Source: Terriglobia bacterium (lineage in GTDB: Bacteria > Acidobacteriota > UBA6911). Taken from it: a stretch of DNA of 49,068 bases. The number at the start of each line of letters is the position of its first letter. The first letter of the stretch is position 1. Both the position numbers and the translations under genes were made by a program. Shown piece by piece: positions 1 to 8,309 of this stretch. A model generated the notes under the pieces. That model saw only the letters and a program-made list of their open reading frames with translations. It was not told the DNA's origin and made no database searches. Location: positions 80,327 to 129,394 of the forward strand of contig JAIQGI010000014.1 in NCBI GenBank assembly GCA_020072565.1, read 5' to 3'.

Positions 1-100
1 GGTCGTCCCACTCGGCCTGCGCCTCGCGGCTGGTACTTGGAGGGTCCTGCCCCTCCTCCGGCTCTCCTCGCTTCAGGTTGAACGTCAATCCTACTCGCAT
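1..100 (-). CDS. D-alanine-D-alanine ligase-like protein, N-terminal fragment
   Basis: Only the first 33 codons lie in the window; the gene runs off the left edge. The minus strand from an ATG at 100 reads MRVGLTFNLKR, then an acidic/proline stretch ending AEWDD. This opening (MRVGLT-[YF]-[ND]-L, followed some 20 residues later by AE-[FW]-D) is typical of D-Ala-D-Ala ligase-like ATP-grasp proteins, whose N-terminal Rossmann-like domain starts this way. Such proteins ligate D-alanine for peptidoglycan or act as ATP-grasp ligases on other peptides, in the cytoplasm. No strong ribosome binding site is visible upstream. The assignment rests on about 30 residues, so it is tentative. Confidence 0.55.
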   Translation of the reverse strand, partial: MRVGLTFNLKRGEPEEGQDPPSTSREAQAEWDD

Positions 101-630
101 CCGCACTCTCTTTATTCTGTTCATTTGTATAAAGGAATCAAAATTAGGTGTCAAGTAGTATTTGGAAATATTCCACAAGATTTGGGGTCGAGACCGGTTT
201 CTAACACAAGAGCTTGTGTATGAGTTCTTGTCTCACATGGGCCGTTTCACCCGTCCGTGGTGGTCGCGGAGAACAGGAAATCCGTATTACGACAACACTC
301 GTAATTGCGCTGTCGCCGCTGTTTTTGCCGGTGGGCGCGAGTGCGCAGGCATGCCCCCGGCCTTTTGAATACAGGGCTGAGGCACGCATCCGACGGCAAT
401 ACTCATGTGAGTTGCAATTTGCGGCGCGGGGCTGTATCCGGTTCCAGCAGCGTTTCTCACGGCCGGGCCTCTACAAAGGAATTTGCATCGGATCGAGCGT
501 CGCCGCAGCGGCTGTCGTGGTCGCGGTGGCCACATTCCTTTTCCAAATGGGACCGCGATATCTCAATTACCGCGCGGTGCGAATGTAGTCTCTGCACAAC
601 GCGCGTATCGGTTATAATGTCGTTTTAATT
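101..630. other. Intergenic gap without a confident gene
   Basis: About 530 bases between two divergent genes. The best open frame is on plus, 214-588, about 124 codons. It contains a hydrophobic segment resembling a signal peptide (ending ASAQA), several cysteines, and a second hydrophobic segment near the C-terminus. No family is recognisable and competing frames overlap it, so I do not call it a gene. The right end carries the -10-like box of the downstream DUF2085 gene. Confidence 0.4.
613..618 (+). promoter_or_regulatory. Candidate -10 box (TATAAT) before the DUF2085 gene
   Basis: A perfect TATAAT lies 12 bases before the ATG at 631, so transcription would begin only a few bases before the start codon and give a very short leader. 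The -35 region at 16-18 bases spacing is poor, so this rests on the -10 match alone. Confidence 0.4.
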
Positions 631-1155
631 ATGAAATATAGCCTGGCGCGCATGGCATCGCTTGCACCACGAGTCATTCTCTCACTTCTCTGGGCGGGTC
701 TCTGCGCCGCTTTTCTGGCCGCTCCGCTGCTGCGGGCCATGGGATATTCGCAGGCGGCCGCGCTGCTGTTTGCGCTTTTTTCTCCCGTGTGTCATCAGGA
801 TGCGGACCGCTCCTTCACCCTTCTCGGCCATCAGTGGGCGGTCTGCCACCGTTGTTCGGGAATCTACTTTGGATTGTTCTTGGCTTCGTTGCTGCCGTTC
901 CGTCTCACGCGTATTCTGGATGCACCGCAGCTGCGCAGGCTCTGGGTTGCGTGTGCAGCCGCACCGATTCTGCTGGATGCCCTGGGTCCCTTCCTGGGAG
1001 TCTGGACGAATACGCCCTTCAGTCGTCTCGCTACGGGATTCGTCTTTGGCGCCATGCTTTCGCTATTGCTGTCGACCGCTCTTGAAGAGTTCATCCATGA
1101 AGCTCGCTGGAAGCGCAAACGCTTCGATGCCGGCGTTCTGGGAGGCCTTTCATGA
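631..1155 (+). CDS. DUF2085 family membrane protein
   Basis: A 174-residue integral membrane protein of the DUF2085 family, whose function is unknown. It has about four hydrophobic segments, at roughly residues 10-30, 38-52, 70-90 and 100-150. The family signature is visible between the second and third segments: CHQDADRSF, then G-HQ-WAVCHRCSGIYFG. It has the conserved Cys-His and Cys-x2-Cys residues that could bind metal or haem at the membrane face. The next gene starts inside its stop codon (ATGA, 1152-1155), so the two are translationally coupled. The family assignment is fairly secure; any biochemical role is unknown. Confidence 0.75.
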   Translation: MKYSLARMASLAPRVILSLLWAGLCAAFLAAPLLRAMGYSQAAALLFALFSPVCHQDADRSFTLLGHQWAVCHRCSGIYFGLFLASLLPFRLTRILDAPQLRRLWVACAAAPILLDALGPFLGVWTNTPFSRLATGFVFGAMLSLLLSTALEEFIHEARWKRKRFDAGVLGGLS

Positions 1156-1688
1156 ACGAGAATGGAATGTTGAAGCCGGCGCTGATCGGGGGTGTGCTTC
1201 TGGGAATCGTTTCGGTCATTCCGGGAATCCAGCTTTGCTGCTGTATCTGGACGATTGGCGGTGGGATCCTGGCGGCCCACCTGTATGTGAAGAGTTCCCC
1301 GCTGGCGGTAACGCTGGGCAGCGGAGTCGGACTCGGCCTTCTAACGGGAGCGATCGGGGGGATGGTTTACTGCCTTTTCAGCATTTCCCTCGGGTTCCTG
1401 TTGAGCGGCGGCAGGATGGGGATGTTCGAGGAGACGCGCCGGAATCTCAGCGAGATACCGAACCTGCCGCAGTGGTTCCGCGAAGCCCTTGCCACCATGC
1501 CGACCCAGGGGAGCGCAATTGTCGTCCTGATGATCTTCGCCGCATTGCTGACTATCGCGATCTTTTCCCTGATAGGGGCAGGGGGCGGAGTGATCGGTGT
1601 CGCCGTATTCGAGAAGCGGAAAATCGAGCGGCCCGCCCAGGACTATCAACCGCCGCCACCCCCCCCGGCGGTTCCTCCGTTATCGTGA
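1152..1688 (+). CDS. Small integral membrane protein, function unknown
   Basis: This 178-residue protein has a glycine-rich hydrophobic N-terminus with two or three membrane segments (about residues 8-30, 34-50 and 53-80). A polar middle part of about 30 residues follows, then another strongly hydrophobic segment (about 113-150) and a proline-rich tail ending in a run of prolines. It overlaps the DUF2085 stop by four bases, so the pair is probably one operon and may act together in the inner membrane. A Cys-Cys-Cys cluster sits in the first hydrophobic region. I do not recognise the family. The reading frame is supported by the overlap, consistent GC-rich codons and the membrane pattern. Confidence 0.6.
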   Translation: MNENGMLKPALIGGVLLGIVSVIPGIQLCCCIWTIGGGILAAHLYVKSSPLAVTLGSGVGLGLLTGAIGGMVYCLFSISLGFLLSGGRMGMFEETRRNLSEIPNLPQWFREALATMPTQGSAIVVLMIFAALLTIAIFSLIGAGGGVIGVAVFEKRKIERPAQDYQPPPPPPAVPPLS

Positions 1689-1792
1689 GGCCGCAATTCC
1701 CTGCCCTGCAACCCGCACGGACCGCGCATAAACCGCGGCAGAACCTCTGGAGTCGTGCGGATCTTTGCGGTCCGGGCCGCGTTCTTGCCATC

Positions 1793-2689
1793 TCAGAGTC
1801 TGACCCATTCGTAAGGCAGCGTCAGAACCTGACCGGGAGTCTCGACCGATTCGAGCAGTTGCAGCGCGTCCTTGAGAATCCGCTCCTGCATCGGCGCATC
1901 CATGGCGGCGCCGAAGGGATTGCCGAGCGGGAATCGCAGCGCCACTGCGCGCGGCACGAGCAGCTCATGAGTGATGTCGGGACACACGGAGACGCCGACA
2001 GTCGGGATTCCCTCCGCCTCGATGGCGCGCTGGATCAGCGCGCCCGACTGGTGACTCAGCTCGCAGCCGCCGCATACGACCACAGCATCCACACCCTGCC
2101 TTCGCAGCCGCGGGATGATCTCGTTCCTCGTCGTTCCGATGAGCGGGGCAGCATCGGGCGCATAGCCCATGAGGGAGTAGTGAACTTCCGCACAGCTGCC
2201 GATCCATTCCTCGATTTCCAGCTCTCGCAGCCGTGCCAGCGGAAACACGCAGTTGATATCTTCGTCCGCATCTGCGTGGTCGTAATGCGCATGCGCGATG
2301 GCCAGATCCCTCGCGTCGCAATCGACGGGGATCTCGCGCATGGACCAGTCGCCACGCGAGCGGAAACCCATGGACCTGAGATTCGGGGGCACGACACCGG
2401 GTGAAGTATTGAAGGGTTTCTGGCTCCTGAGGTACACGCCGGCGAGGCCCACCAGACAGATTTTAGATTGGGCGGCCTTCTTTTTCGGCAGAGCAAATTC
2501 GAAGCTCGCGGCCGCGTGGAGCCGCCAGCCGGGATATCGCACCTCCAGTTCACGCACCCAGGAATACCCTTGACGCAGAGTAGCCAGCGATTGTGCGGTC
2601 AGGGGTTCGAAGTTCTCGTCCATCCACGCCTGGTCTGCATCCGGAACGCGGCGCGGACCCGAAGGTTTCCCCTCCTCTTTTTCTTTCAC
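1793..2689 (-). CDS. Glycine/sarcosine/betaine/proline reductase selenoprotein B-like protein (Cys version)
   Basis: About 298 residues with clear GrdB/PrdB-family blocks in order. These are LVGLAGVYLRSQKPF; a REIP motif; AHAHYDHADADEDINCVFP, which matches the family's HxxYDxxDxxxDINCxFP; LRELEIEEWIGS; GVDAVVVCGGCELSHQSG; and AIEAEGIPTVGVS. In GrdB and PrdB the redox motif carries selenocysteine; here an in-frame Cys-Gly-Gly-Cys occupies that place. No other glycine or proline reductase subunit is nearby, so it is more likely an orphan thiol oxidoreductase than an amino-acid reductase. The GTG at 2689 is chosen because GGAGAGG lies six bases before it; an ATG at 2623 is the other option, and the open frame extends upstream to 2779. 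Family confident, substrate unknown. Confidence 0.75.
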   Translation of the reverse strand: MKEKEEGKPSGPRRVPDADQAWMDENFEPLTAQSLATLRQGYSWVRELEVRYPGWRLHAAASFEFALPKKKAAQSKICLVGLAGVYLRSQKPFNTSPGVVPPNLRSMGFRSRGDWSMREIPVDCDARDLAIAHAHYDHADADEDINCVFPLARLRELEIEEWIGSCAEVHYSLMGYAPDAAPLIGTTRNEIIPRLRRQGVDAVVVCGGCELSHQSGALIQRAIEAEGIPTVGVSVCPDITHELLVPRAVALRFPLGNPFGAAMDAPMQERILKDALQLLESVETPGQVLTLPYEWVRL

Positions 2690-3001
2690 GGTTTGCCTCT
2701 CCAAGCTCTTGGCATGATCATGTTTGTCGGTGATTCCCGCATCGGCACTGTGGCGCAGGCCTGTCCAGGGCGCCACCACCGCGGGCTTCTGAGTTCATAT
2801 CTTCAGTCCAAACCAGGTCTGCATGTCAGCTTTGTGTGGCCTTCGGCCCGATGGATTGGAGCATCATCTGAAATTCTAGGGCAGAAAGTTCATTTTGTAG
2901 CTTTAACCGATAGGTTCATATTAAACCGGCCCCGCGCAATTTCAATCAAAAACGTTAAGATTCAGTCGGCGTGGGCCTGTACGTTGAGGAAAGTCTCGCT
3001 C

Positions 3002-3892
3002 TCAGCGCACCTCCGGCACAAAGGCTTCATCTTTTTCGATCTGAATGGTCGTGTGCTCGATGCGGTGGCGGGTGCGCATGAGACGGCTGAGTGTCTTGAG
3101 CACCGCGGAGGAGTCGGCGTCGCTCCGCAGCACGATGTGGCAGCTCATGGCCGGCAACCCGGAGGTGATGGACCAAACGTGCAGTTCGTGCACCGAGAGA
3201 ACGCCGTCCACGCTTCCCAGATCTGACAGAATGGCGCCAATGTCCAGGTGCCGTGGCGTCCCCTCAAGCAGCACGTCGACGCTGTCCCGCATCAATCGCC
3301 ACGAACTGTACAGTATGAGCGCAGCGACAACGAGCGAGACAACAGGATCGGCGAGGAACCAGCCCCACACCGACATGATAATGCCCGCGCTGATTGCTCC
3401 CAGCGACCCCATGATGTCACCGAGCACATGGAGGAACGCACCACGCAGATTCAGGTTTTCCAGGTCGGAGTGTGAGAGCAGCCTGGCGGCAACCAGATTG
3501 GCTCCCAGGCCGACGCTGGCAACGGCCAGCATCATTGTGCTCCTGACCGGCGGCGGTTGCAGCAGGCGATGATAGGCTTGGTATGCGATAAACAGGCCGA
3601 CCAGAACCAGAATCACGCCGTTGGCGAGCGCCGCGAGAATCTCGGCCCTCACGTATCCATACGTTTTTTCGTTGGTGGCGGGGCGGGCGGAGATGGTCAG
3701 CGCAAACAGGCTCAGCGAGAGGGCCGCGAGGTCGGTCAGCATGTGGGCCGCATCGGCAAGCAGGGCCAAGCTGTTGGTGTAAAAACCGGCCGCCAGCTCT
3801 ACGATAAACCATGCGCAGGTCACGAGCAAAGCGAGGCTGAGGCTGCGCTTGCGTGTAACATGTTCACGAGCATCCCGGCGGTCGAGCATCAT
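3002..3892 (-). CDS. Cation diffusion facilitator (CzcD/ZitB-type) metal exporter
   Basis: This 296-residue CDF protein exports divalent metals such as zinc or cobalt across the inner membrane in exchange for protons. Six hydrophobic segments span about residues 15-200. The metal site is visible as LLADAAHMLTD in the second helix and HVLGDIMGS in the fifth, giving the His-x3-Asp pairs of the zinc-type CDF group. A cytoplasmic ferredoxin-like domain of about 85 residues follows (GVLSVHELHVWSITSGLPAMS), as in CzcD and ZitB. The usual His-rich loop between helices four and five is short. It stands alone on the minus strand between the GrdB-like gene and priA. Family certain; metal specificity not determinable. 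Confidence 0.9.
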   Translation of the reverse strand: MMLDRRDAREHVTRKRSLSLALLVTCAWFIVELAAGFYTNSLALLADAAHMLTDLAALSLSLFALTISARPATNEKTYGYVRAEILAALANGVILVLVGLFIAYQAYHRLLQPPPVRSTMMLAVASVGLGANLVAARLLSHSDLENLNLRGAFLHVLGDIMGSLGAISAGIIMSVWGWFLADPVVSLVVAALILYSSWRLMRDSVDVLLEGTPRHLDIGAILSDLGSVDGVLSVHELHVWSITSGLPAMSCHIVLRSDADSSAVLKTLSRLMRTRHRIEHTTIQIEKDEAFVPEVR

Positions 3893-4011
3893 GGCGGCAC
3901 GGACACCAGATTATAAGCCTTCTACACCCCGATAAGCCAGAATAGCAGAGCCTTGACTGCCAAACAGACCGTGTGCGTAAAGAGCAGCCATGCCGGCTCC
4001 TGCAGGCCGGA

Positions 4012-6474
4012 CTAGAGTAGAGAGAGCGGATCGACGTCGACATGGATGCTCTTGAGAGGCACCTTGCGTTTACCCAGGTTGGTGAATGCCTCCTGCAAAA
4101 TCGAGCTCAAGTGTTCACCCGGTTCCGCCTTCAGCAGCACCTGGAATCGGTATCGTCCGCGCAGCCTCTCCAGCGGGGCTGCAGCCGGGCCCAAAACCTG
4201 CACCCTGGATTTGGCTCCGTGCCGGATTGCAGTCGATTTCACCTCCTCCGCGACCTTCTCGCCGATACGCAGCCCTTTCTCCGCGGTTCCGGCACTGATG
4301 AGGATCTGCACCAGCCTGCGGAACGGGGGATACCCGAGCAGCCTGCGGAATTCGATCTCGCGCCGATGGAACTCGCAGTAATCCTGCCGGCGTGCGAACT
4401 GGAGCGCGTAATGATCGGGGTAAAATGACTGTATGACGACACGGCCCGCAACCTGGCCGCGCCCGGCTCTGCCGGACACCTGGGTCAGCAATTGAAAAGT
4501 CCGCTCGGCAGAGCGAAAATCCGGAAAGGACAACCCGGCATCAGCCGAAACAACCCCGACGAGGGTCACATCGGGGAAATCGTGCCCCTTGGCGAGTATC
4601 TGTGTGCCCACCAGCATATCCAGCTTGTGCGCGGCAAAATCGAACAGCAGCTTGCGCAGTGCACCGCGCCGCCGGGTCGTGTCGCGATCGACGCGTGCCA
4701 GGCGCGCTCCTGGAAACATGTTGCGCAGGATCTCCTCCAGCTGCTCAGTCCCCACCCCGACAAAGTAGATATATTCGCCGCCACAGCTGCTGCAGGCCGA
4801 CGGAGTTTTCCTTTCGATGCCGCAATAATGACAGATCAGACGGCCTTCCTTCTGATGATATGTCATGGAGATACTGCAATCGGGGCAGGAAAAGACGTTC
4901 CCGCAACCTCTGCACAGGAGCGATCGCGAGTAGCCACGACGATTGAGCAGGACGATCGATTGTTCGCCGCGGCGCAAGTTCTCCTCCAATTCGCCGCGCA
5001 GCCGTTCGGAGACGACCGTCTTCCGGCCATGGCGCTGGAACTCGATGCTCATGTCCACAACGGCGACTTTCGGCAGCGGACGAGCTTCGATGCGTTCCGG
5101 CAGTGTGATGCGGAGGACATCCGAACCGTCCTGCGCATGGTAGAAGGTTTCCACGGAAGGGGTCGCCGAGCCCATCAGCAGAACGCCGCCGGAGCGCTGC
5201 AGACGGCGCCAGGCAACCTCCCGCGCGTGGTAGCATGGCGACTCGTCCTGCTTGTAGGAGGCATCCTGTTCCTCGTCGATCACGATCAGACGCAGTTTTT
5301 CCATCGGCGCGAATACGGCCGAACGCGTGCCCACGACCACCTGCGCCGCGCCGGAGCGGATGCGGTTCCACTGGTCGAAACGCTCGCCGGGCGACATGCC
5401 GCTGTGCAGCAGAGCCACCCGATCGGGAAAATGCGACGCGGCAATCCGGCTCAGCATCGGAGTCAGGCCGATCTCGGGCACAAGCAGCATCGCGGTGTTC
5501 CCGGACTGGAGCACTTCAGCGATGAGCCGCAGGTAGATCTCCGTTTTGCCGCTGCCCGTGACGCCGTGCAGGAGGCAGCGCACGCTTTCTGTGCCCAGAA
5601 CGAGAGTGCGTAGACGCGCGAACGCTTCACGCTGGGCAGGTGTGAATACGAGCAGCTTGCGGGAGGGAATCTCCGACAACTCGAGCGGGACGCGATCCAT
5701 CTGCATCGGTGCAATCTCGGCCAGGCCTTTTTTCTCGAGGGCCCGCGCAATGCCCGGACCACCGCCCGCGAGCCGCAACGCGGCCTGCAATGCGAGCGTG
5801 CCTCCGGCTGAACGCAACTGTGCATACATCTCGCGCTGCGCACCTGTCAGGCGCGCGATCGTCTCCGGTTCGGCCGGCAGCGCCTTGATGCCTAACTGCG
5901 TTTTTTCGGTGATGCGTGCGCGTTCGATGTAATCTTCCGTCTGCAGGAGGCCGCGTTCCACCAAGCCTTCCATCCACTGTTGGGCGTCGCTCAGCCCGGC
6001 ATGAGCGGCCAGTTTCTTCAGGCTCATTTCGCCTGCATGTGCAAGCGTCTCCAGCAGGAGCTCCTCTTTGGGGTGGAGGCCGGGCGGCCTCAGTCCGCCC
6101 GAGATCAAATCCCGCGTGCGCGCACTCAGCCGCACCTTACGCTCACCGGCACCCACGCTCCCCGCCGGTAGGAAAGCGCGCAGGATCTCTCCCGGGGCCG
6201 TAAAATAGTAGTCGGCAACCCAGAGCGCGAGCTCCACCAATGCTGGCGGGAGCGCGGGCTCGTTGCCGATCACGTCCCGAATGGAGCGGATGCGGAAATC
6301 GCCGGCCGGCGGCGAGGTGCTGCACCCAACCACGAAGGCGACGGCCAGCTTGCGCCCGAACGGCACCAGAACACGGGCACCGACGGCAACTCGCGTCGTC
6401 AAGGCGGGCGGAACCGAGTACGCGAACGTCTTGCGCACTCCGAGGGGAACGGCGACATCGACAAAGGTTGTCAT
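4012..6474 (-). CDS. priA: Primosomal protein N' (replication restart helicase PriA)
   Basis: An 820-residue superfamily 2 helicase that recognises stalled forks and reloads the replicative helicase. The N-terminal 3'-DNA-end-binding domain starts VDVAVPLGVRKTF. Walker A is HGVTGSGKTE near residue 308, and motif II near 400 reads IDEEQDASYKQ, with Gln where many PriA proteins have His. Between about residues 515 and 565 are four Cys-x2-Cys pairs (CRGC, CPDC, CHYC, CSSC) that bind two zincs. A typical helicase C-domain (GTQILAKGHDFPDVTLV, QVSGRAGRG) follows. The length is at the upper end for the family because of a linker around residues 110-270. The neighbours udg and era are also genome-maintenance or ribosome genes. 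Confidence 0.96.
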   Translation of the reverse strand: MTTFVDVAVPLGVRKTFAYSVPPALTTRVAVGARVLVPFGRKLAVAFVVGCSTSPPAGDFRIRSIRDVIGNEPALPPALVELALWVADYYFTAPGEILRAFLPAGSVGAGERKVRLSARTRDLISGGLRPPGLHPKEELLLETLAHAGEMSLKKLAAHAGLSDAQQWMEGLVERGLLQTEDYIERARITEKTQLGIKALPAEPETIARLTGAQREMYAQLRSAGGTLALQAALRLAGGGPGIARALEKKGLAEIAPMQMDRVPLELSEIPSRKLLVFTPAQREAFARLRTLVLGTESVRCLLHGVTGSGKTEIYLRLIAEVLQSGNTAMLLVPEIGLTPMLSRIAASHFPDRVALLHSGMSPGERFDQWNRIRSGAAQVVVGTRSAVFAPMEKLRLIVIDEEQDASYKQDESPCYHAREVAWRRLQRSGGVLLMGSATPSVETFYHAQDGSDVLRITLPERIEARPLPKVAVVDMSIEFQRHGRKTVVSERLRGELEENLRRGEQSIVLLNRRGYSRSLLCRGCGNVFSCPDCSISMTYHQKEGRLICHYCGIERKTPSACSSCGGEYIYFVGVGTEQLEEILRNMFPGARLARVDRDTTRRRGALRKLLFDFAAHKLDMLVGTQILAKGHDFPDVTLVGVVSADAGLSFPDFRSAERTFQLLTQVSGRAGRGQVAGRVVIQSFYPDHYALQFARRQDYCEFHRREIEFRRLLGYPPFRRLVQILISAGTAEKGLRIGEKVAEEVKSTAIRHGAKSRVQVLGPAAAPLERLRGRYRFQVLLKAEPGEHLSSILQEAFTNLGKRKVPLKSIHVDVDPLSLL

Positions 6475-6544
6475 TTTTCCGGCATCTTCTTTGGGCCTTT
6501 GCGTGCTTGAATCTCAGCGGTACGGTGCGAACTTGACAGTTCTT

Positions 6545-7318
6545 TCAGGTGTGAAACGAACGCAGGTAGTCCCTGATTTTCTGAACATCCTCCCAGACCT
6601 TCCGTTTTTCATTGGGATTTCTGAGCAGATAGGCCGGGTGGAACGTGGCGATGAATTTCGCGCCGTGGAAATCAATGAATTGCCCGCGCAGCCTGGAGAT
6701 CGGCTCCTTGGTCCGCAGCAGCGTCTGGGCTCCGAAGGTACCGAGCGCGCAGATTACCCGCGGCCGCACGGAGGCGATCTGCCTGAAAAGGAAGGACTGG
6801 CACGCGGCGATCTCGTCCGCCTCGGGATTGCGATTCTGCGGTGGCCGGCATTTTAGGATATTGCAGATGTAGACGTCCTCGCGCTGCATTTCGATCGCCT
6901 GGATGATCCTGGTCAGCAGCTGTCCTGCACGCCCGACAAACGGCAGCCCTTGCTCGTCCTCGTCGGCTCCTGGTGCCTCACCGACGAACATCAGCTCGGC
7001 CTTCGGATTCCCCACCCCGAACACGATGTTGGTCCGCGTTCGCGCCAGCTTGCATCGCTGGCAATCGCCCAGATCCGTACGGATTGCGTGCAGGTCCTCG
7101 GGCGCCAAAGCCTGCTCATCGAACAGCGAGGCGCGGGAAACCGCCACGGCGATCTTAGAAGGCGCTGCGGTGGCTGCGCTCGGCCGCCCGCTGGCCGTCG
7201 TGGAAGCGGTGCCCGGCTGCCGGGTACCCGGTCTGTCCGCCGCCAGACGAACTCCCCGATCGCGGTAACAACGCAAGTGTTCGAGTATTTCTCTGCCCAG
7301 GCTGTCGAGGTCGCTCAT
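6545..7318 (-). CDS. udg: Type 4 uracil-DNA glycosylase (Fe-S)
   Basis: A 257-residue family 4 UDG that removes uracil from DNA produced by cytosine deamination. The catalytic motif [20 protein letters not shown] (about residues 113-132) and the second motif HPAYLLRNP near 235 are present. Four cysteines (C86, C89, C157, C173) are placed as in the 4Fe-4S-binding family members. The first 80 residues are a Ser/Thr/Ala-rich, probably disordered extension. These proteins are often annotated as phage SPO1 DNA-polymerase-related because the domain is fused there. Its ATG at 7318 overlaps the stop of era (ATGA), so it is cotranscribed with and coupled to era. Confidence 0.92.
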   Translation of the reverse strand: MSDLDSLGREILEHLRCYRDRGVRLAADRPGTRQPGTASTTASGRPSAATAAPSKIAVAVSRASLFDEQALAPEDLHAIRTDLGDCQRCKLARTRTNIVFGVGNPKAELMFVGEAPGADEDEQGLPFVGRAGQLLTRIIQAIEMQREDVYICNILKCRPPQNRNPEADEIAACQSFLFRQIASVRPRVICALGTFGAQTLLRTKEPISRLRGQFIDFHGAKFIATFHPAYLLRNPNEKRKVWEDVQKIRDYLRSFHT

Positions 7319-8205
7319 ATCCCGACTTCCAGATCGTCTAGCACCGCATTATTGTCGCGCCACTTCGGGACCGTGCGCACAGTCAATCCAAGGAAGAGCC
7401 TGCATGCCAGCAGCTGCTCAAGATCCCGGCGTGCTGCCGCCCCGACTCCGCGCAGCTGAGCTCCTTCCTTGCCGATGATGATACCTTGCTGCGACTTTTT
7501 TTCAACCAGGATGTCCGCTTCCACCAATACGAGTTTCTTGCTCTCCCGCTGGCTTTCATCGAACTTCCTGATCAGCACCGCGGTCGTGTAAGGCAGTTCT
7601 TCGCGCGCGAACGCCAGGATCTTTTCACGGATGTACTCCGCCACCAGAAATCTCTCGGTGCGATCCGTGACCTGTTCGGCGCCGTAAAGAAATTCACCTT
7701 CGGGGAGGTGTTCCAGCACCTTGTCCACCAGGAGGTCGCGGTTATCCCCGGTCAGAGCCGACACAGGGATGATCTCGAGAAAGTCATAAGCCCCCGCATA
7801 CCGCTGAATCAAAGGCAGCAGGCGCGGCTTGGCCATTCTGTCGATCTTGTTGATCAACAGCAAAGTGGGAAGACCTGCCTTCTTGACCAGTTCCAGGACA
7901 TAGCTCTCCCCGGCGCCGAACGCGCCGGAGCCGTCGACCATGAGCAGCACCAGGTCCACGTCGCGCAGAGAGTCGGCCACGGTGCGCTGCATCCTTCTGT
8001 TCATGCGGTATTCGGGCCGGTGAATCCCCGGGGTGTCGACGAACACAATCTGGCCACGGGAGTCGGTGAGAATGCCGAGGATGCGATGACGCGTTGTCTG
8101 CGGGCTGTGAGAGACGATCGAGATCTTCTGCCCTACGAGAGCGTTGAGCAGAGTGGATTTGCCGGAATTCGGCCGGCCTGCAATGGTTACAATTCCGGAT
8201 TTCAT
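7315..8205 (-). CDS. era: GTPase Era
   Basis: A 296-residue essential GTPase that binds the 3' end of 16S rRNA and helps assemble the 30S subunit. G1 is GRPNSGKST (residues 10-18), the switch region contains RHRILGI, G3 is DTPGIHRP, and G4 is NKID. The C-terminal KH domain contains IIIGKEGAQLRGVGAAARRDLEQLL. Length and domain order match bacterial Era. The frame continues directly into udg through a 4-base overlap. About 100 bases separate it from coaBC upstream, so it may have its own promoter or be the distal part of the gmk-rpoZ-coaBC unit. Confidence 0.96.
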   Translation of the reverse strand: MKSGIVTIAGRPNSGKSTLLNALVGQKISIVSHSPQTTRHRILGILTDSRGQIVFVDTPGIHRPEYRMNRRMQRTVADSLRDVDLVLLMVDGSGAFGAGESYVLELVKKAGLPTLLLINKIDRMAKPRLLPLIQRYAGAYDFLEIIPVSALTGDNRDLLVDKVLEHLPEGEFLYGAEQVTDRTERFLVAEYIREKILAFAREELPYTTAVLIRKFDESQRESKKLVLVEADILVEKKSQQGIIIGKEGAQLRGVGAAARRDLEQLLACRLFLGLTVRTVPKWRDNNAVLDDLEVGI

Positions 8206-8309
8206 CTTCCGCCAGGGCGTGCTCCAGAACTCTCCGGGCTGTGAAGTTTCATCAACCTTCGGAGAACCGGTACTAACCTTATCAACGCTTCACAGGACCA
8301 CGCGCACCG

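Noticed and set aside
214-588. 124-codon plus frame with signal-peptide-like and membrane-like segments
   Set aside because: Could be real, but there is no ribosome binding site, no family and overlapping frames of similar length; left as a note in the gap entry.
662-2404. A 580-codon open frame on plus crossing both DUF2085-region genes and the GrdB-like gene
   Set aside because: It runs across three better-supported genes on both strands, is very Arg/Pro/Ser-rich and shows no family motif; a GC-rich shadow frame.
3979-4011. GC-rich palindromic segment after priA as a terminator
   Set aside because: The stem needs a bulge and no T tract follows on the minus strand.
4492-5613. Long plus-strand open frame of about 373 codons inside priA
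   Set aside because: Lies wholly antisense to a PriA frame with all its motifs; its sequence is a typical shadow translation.
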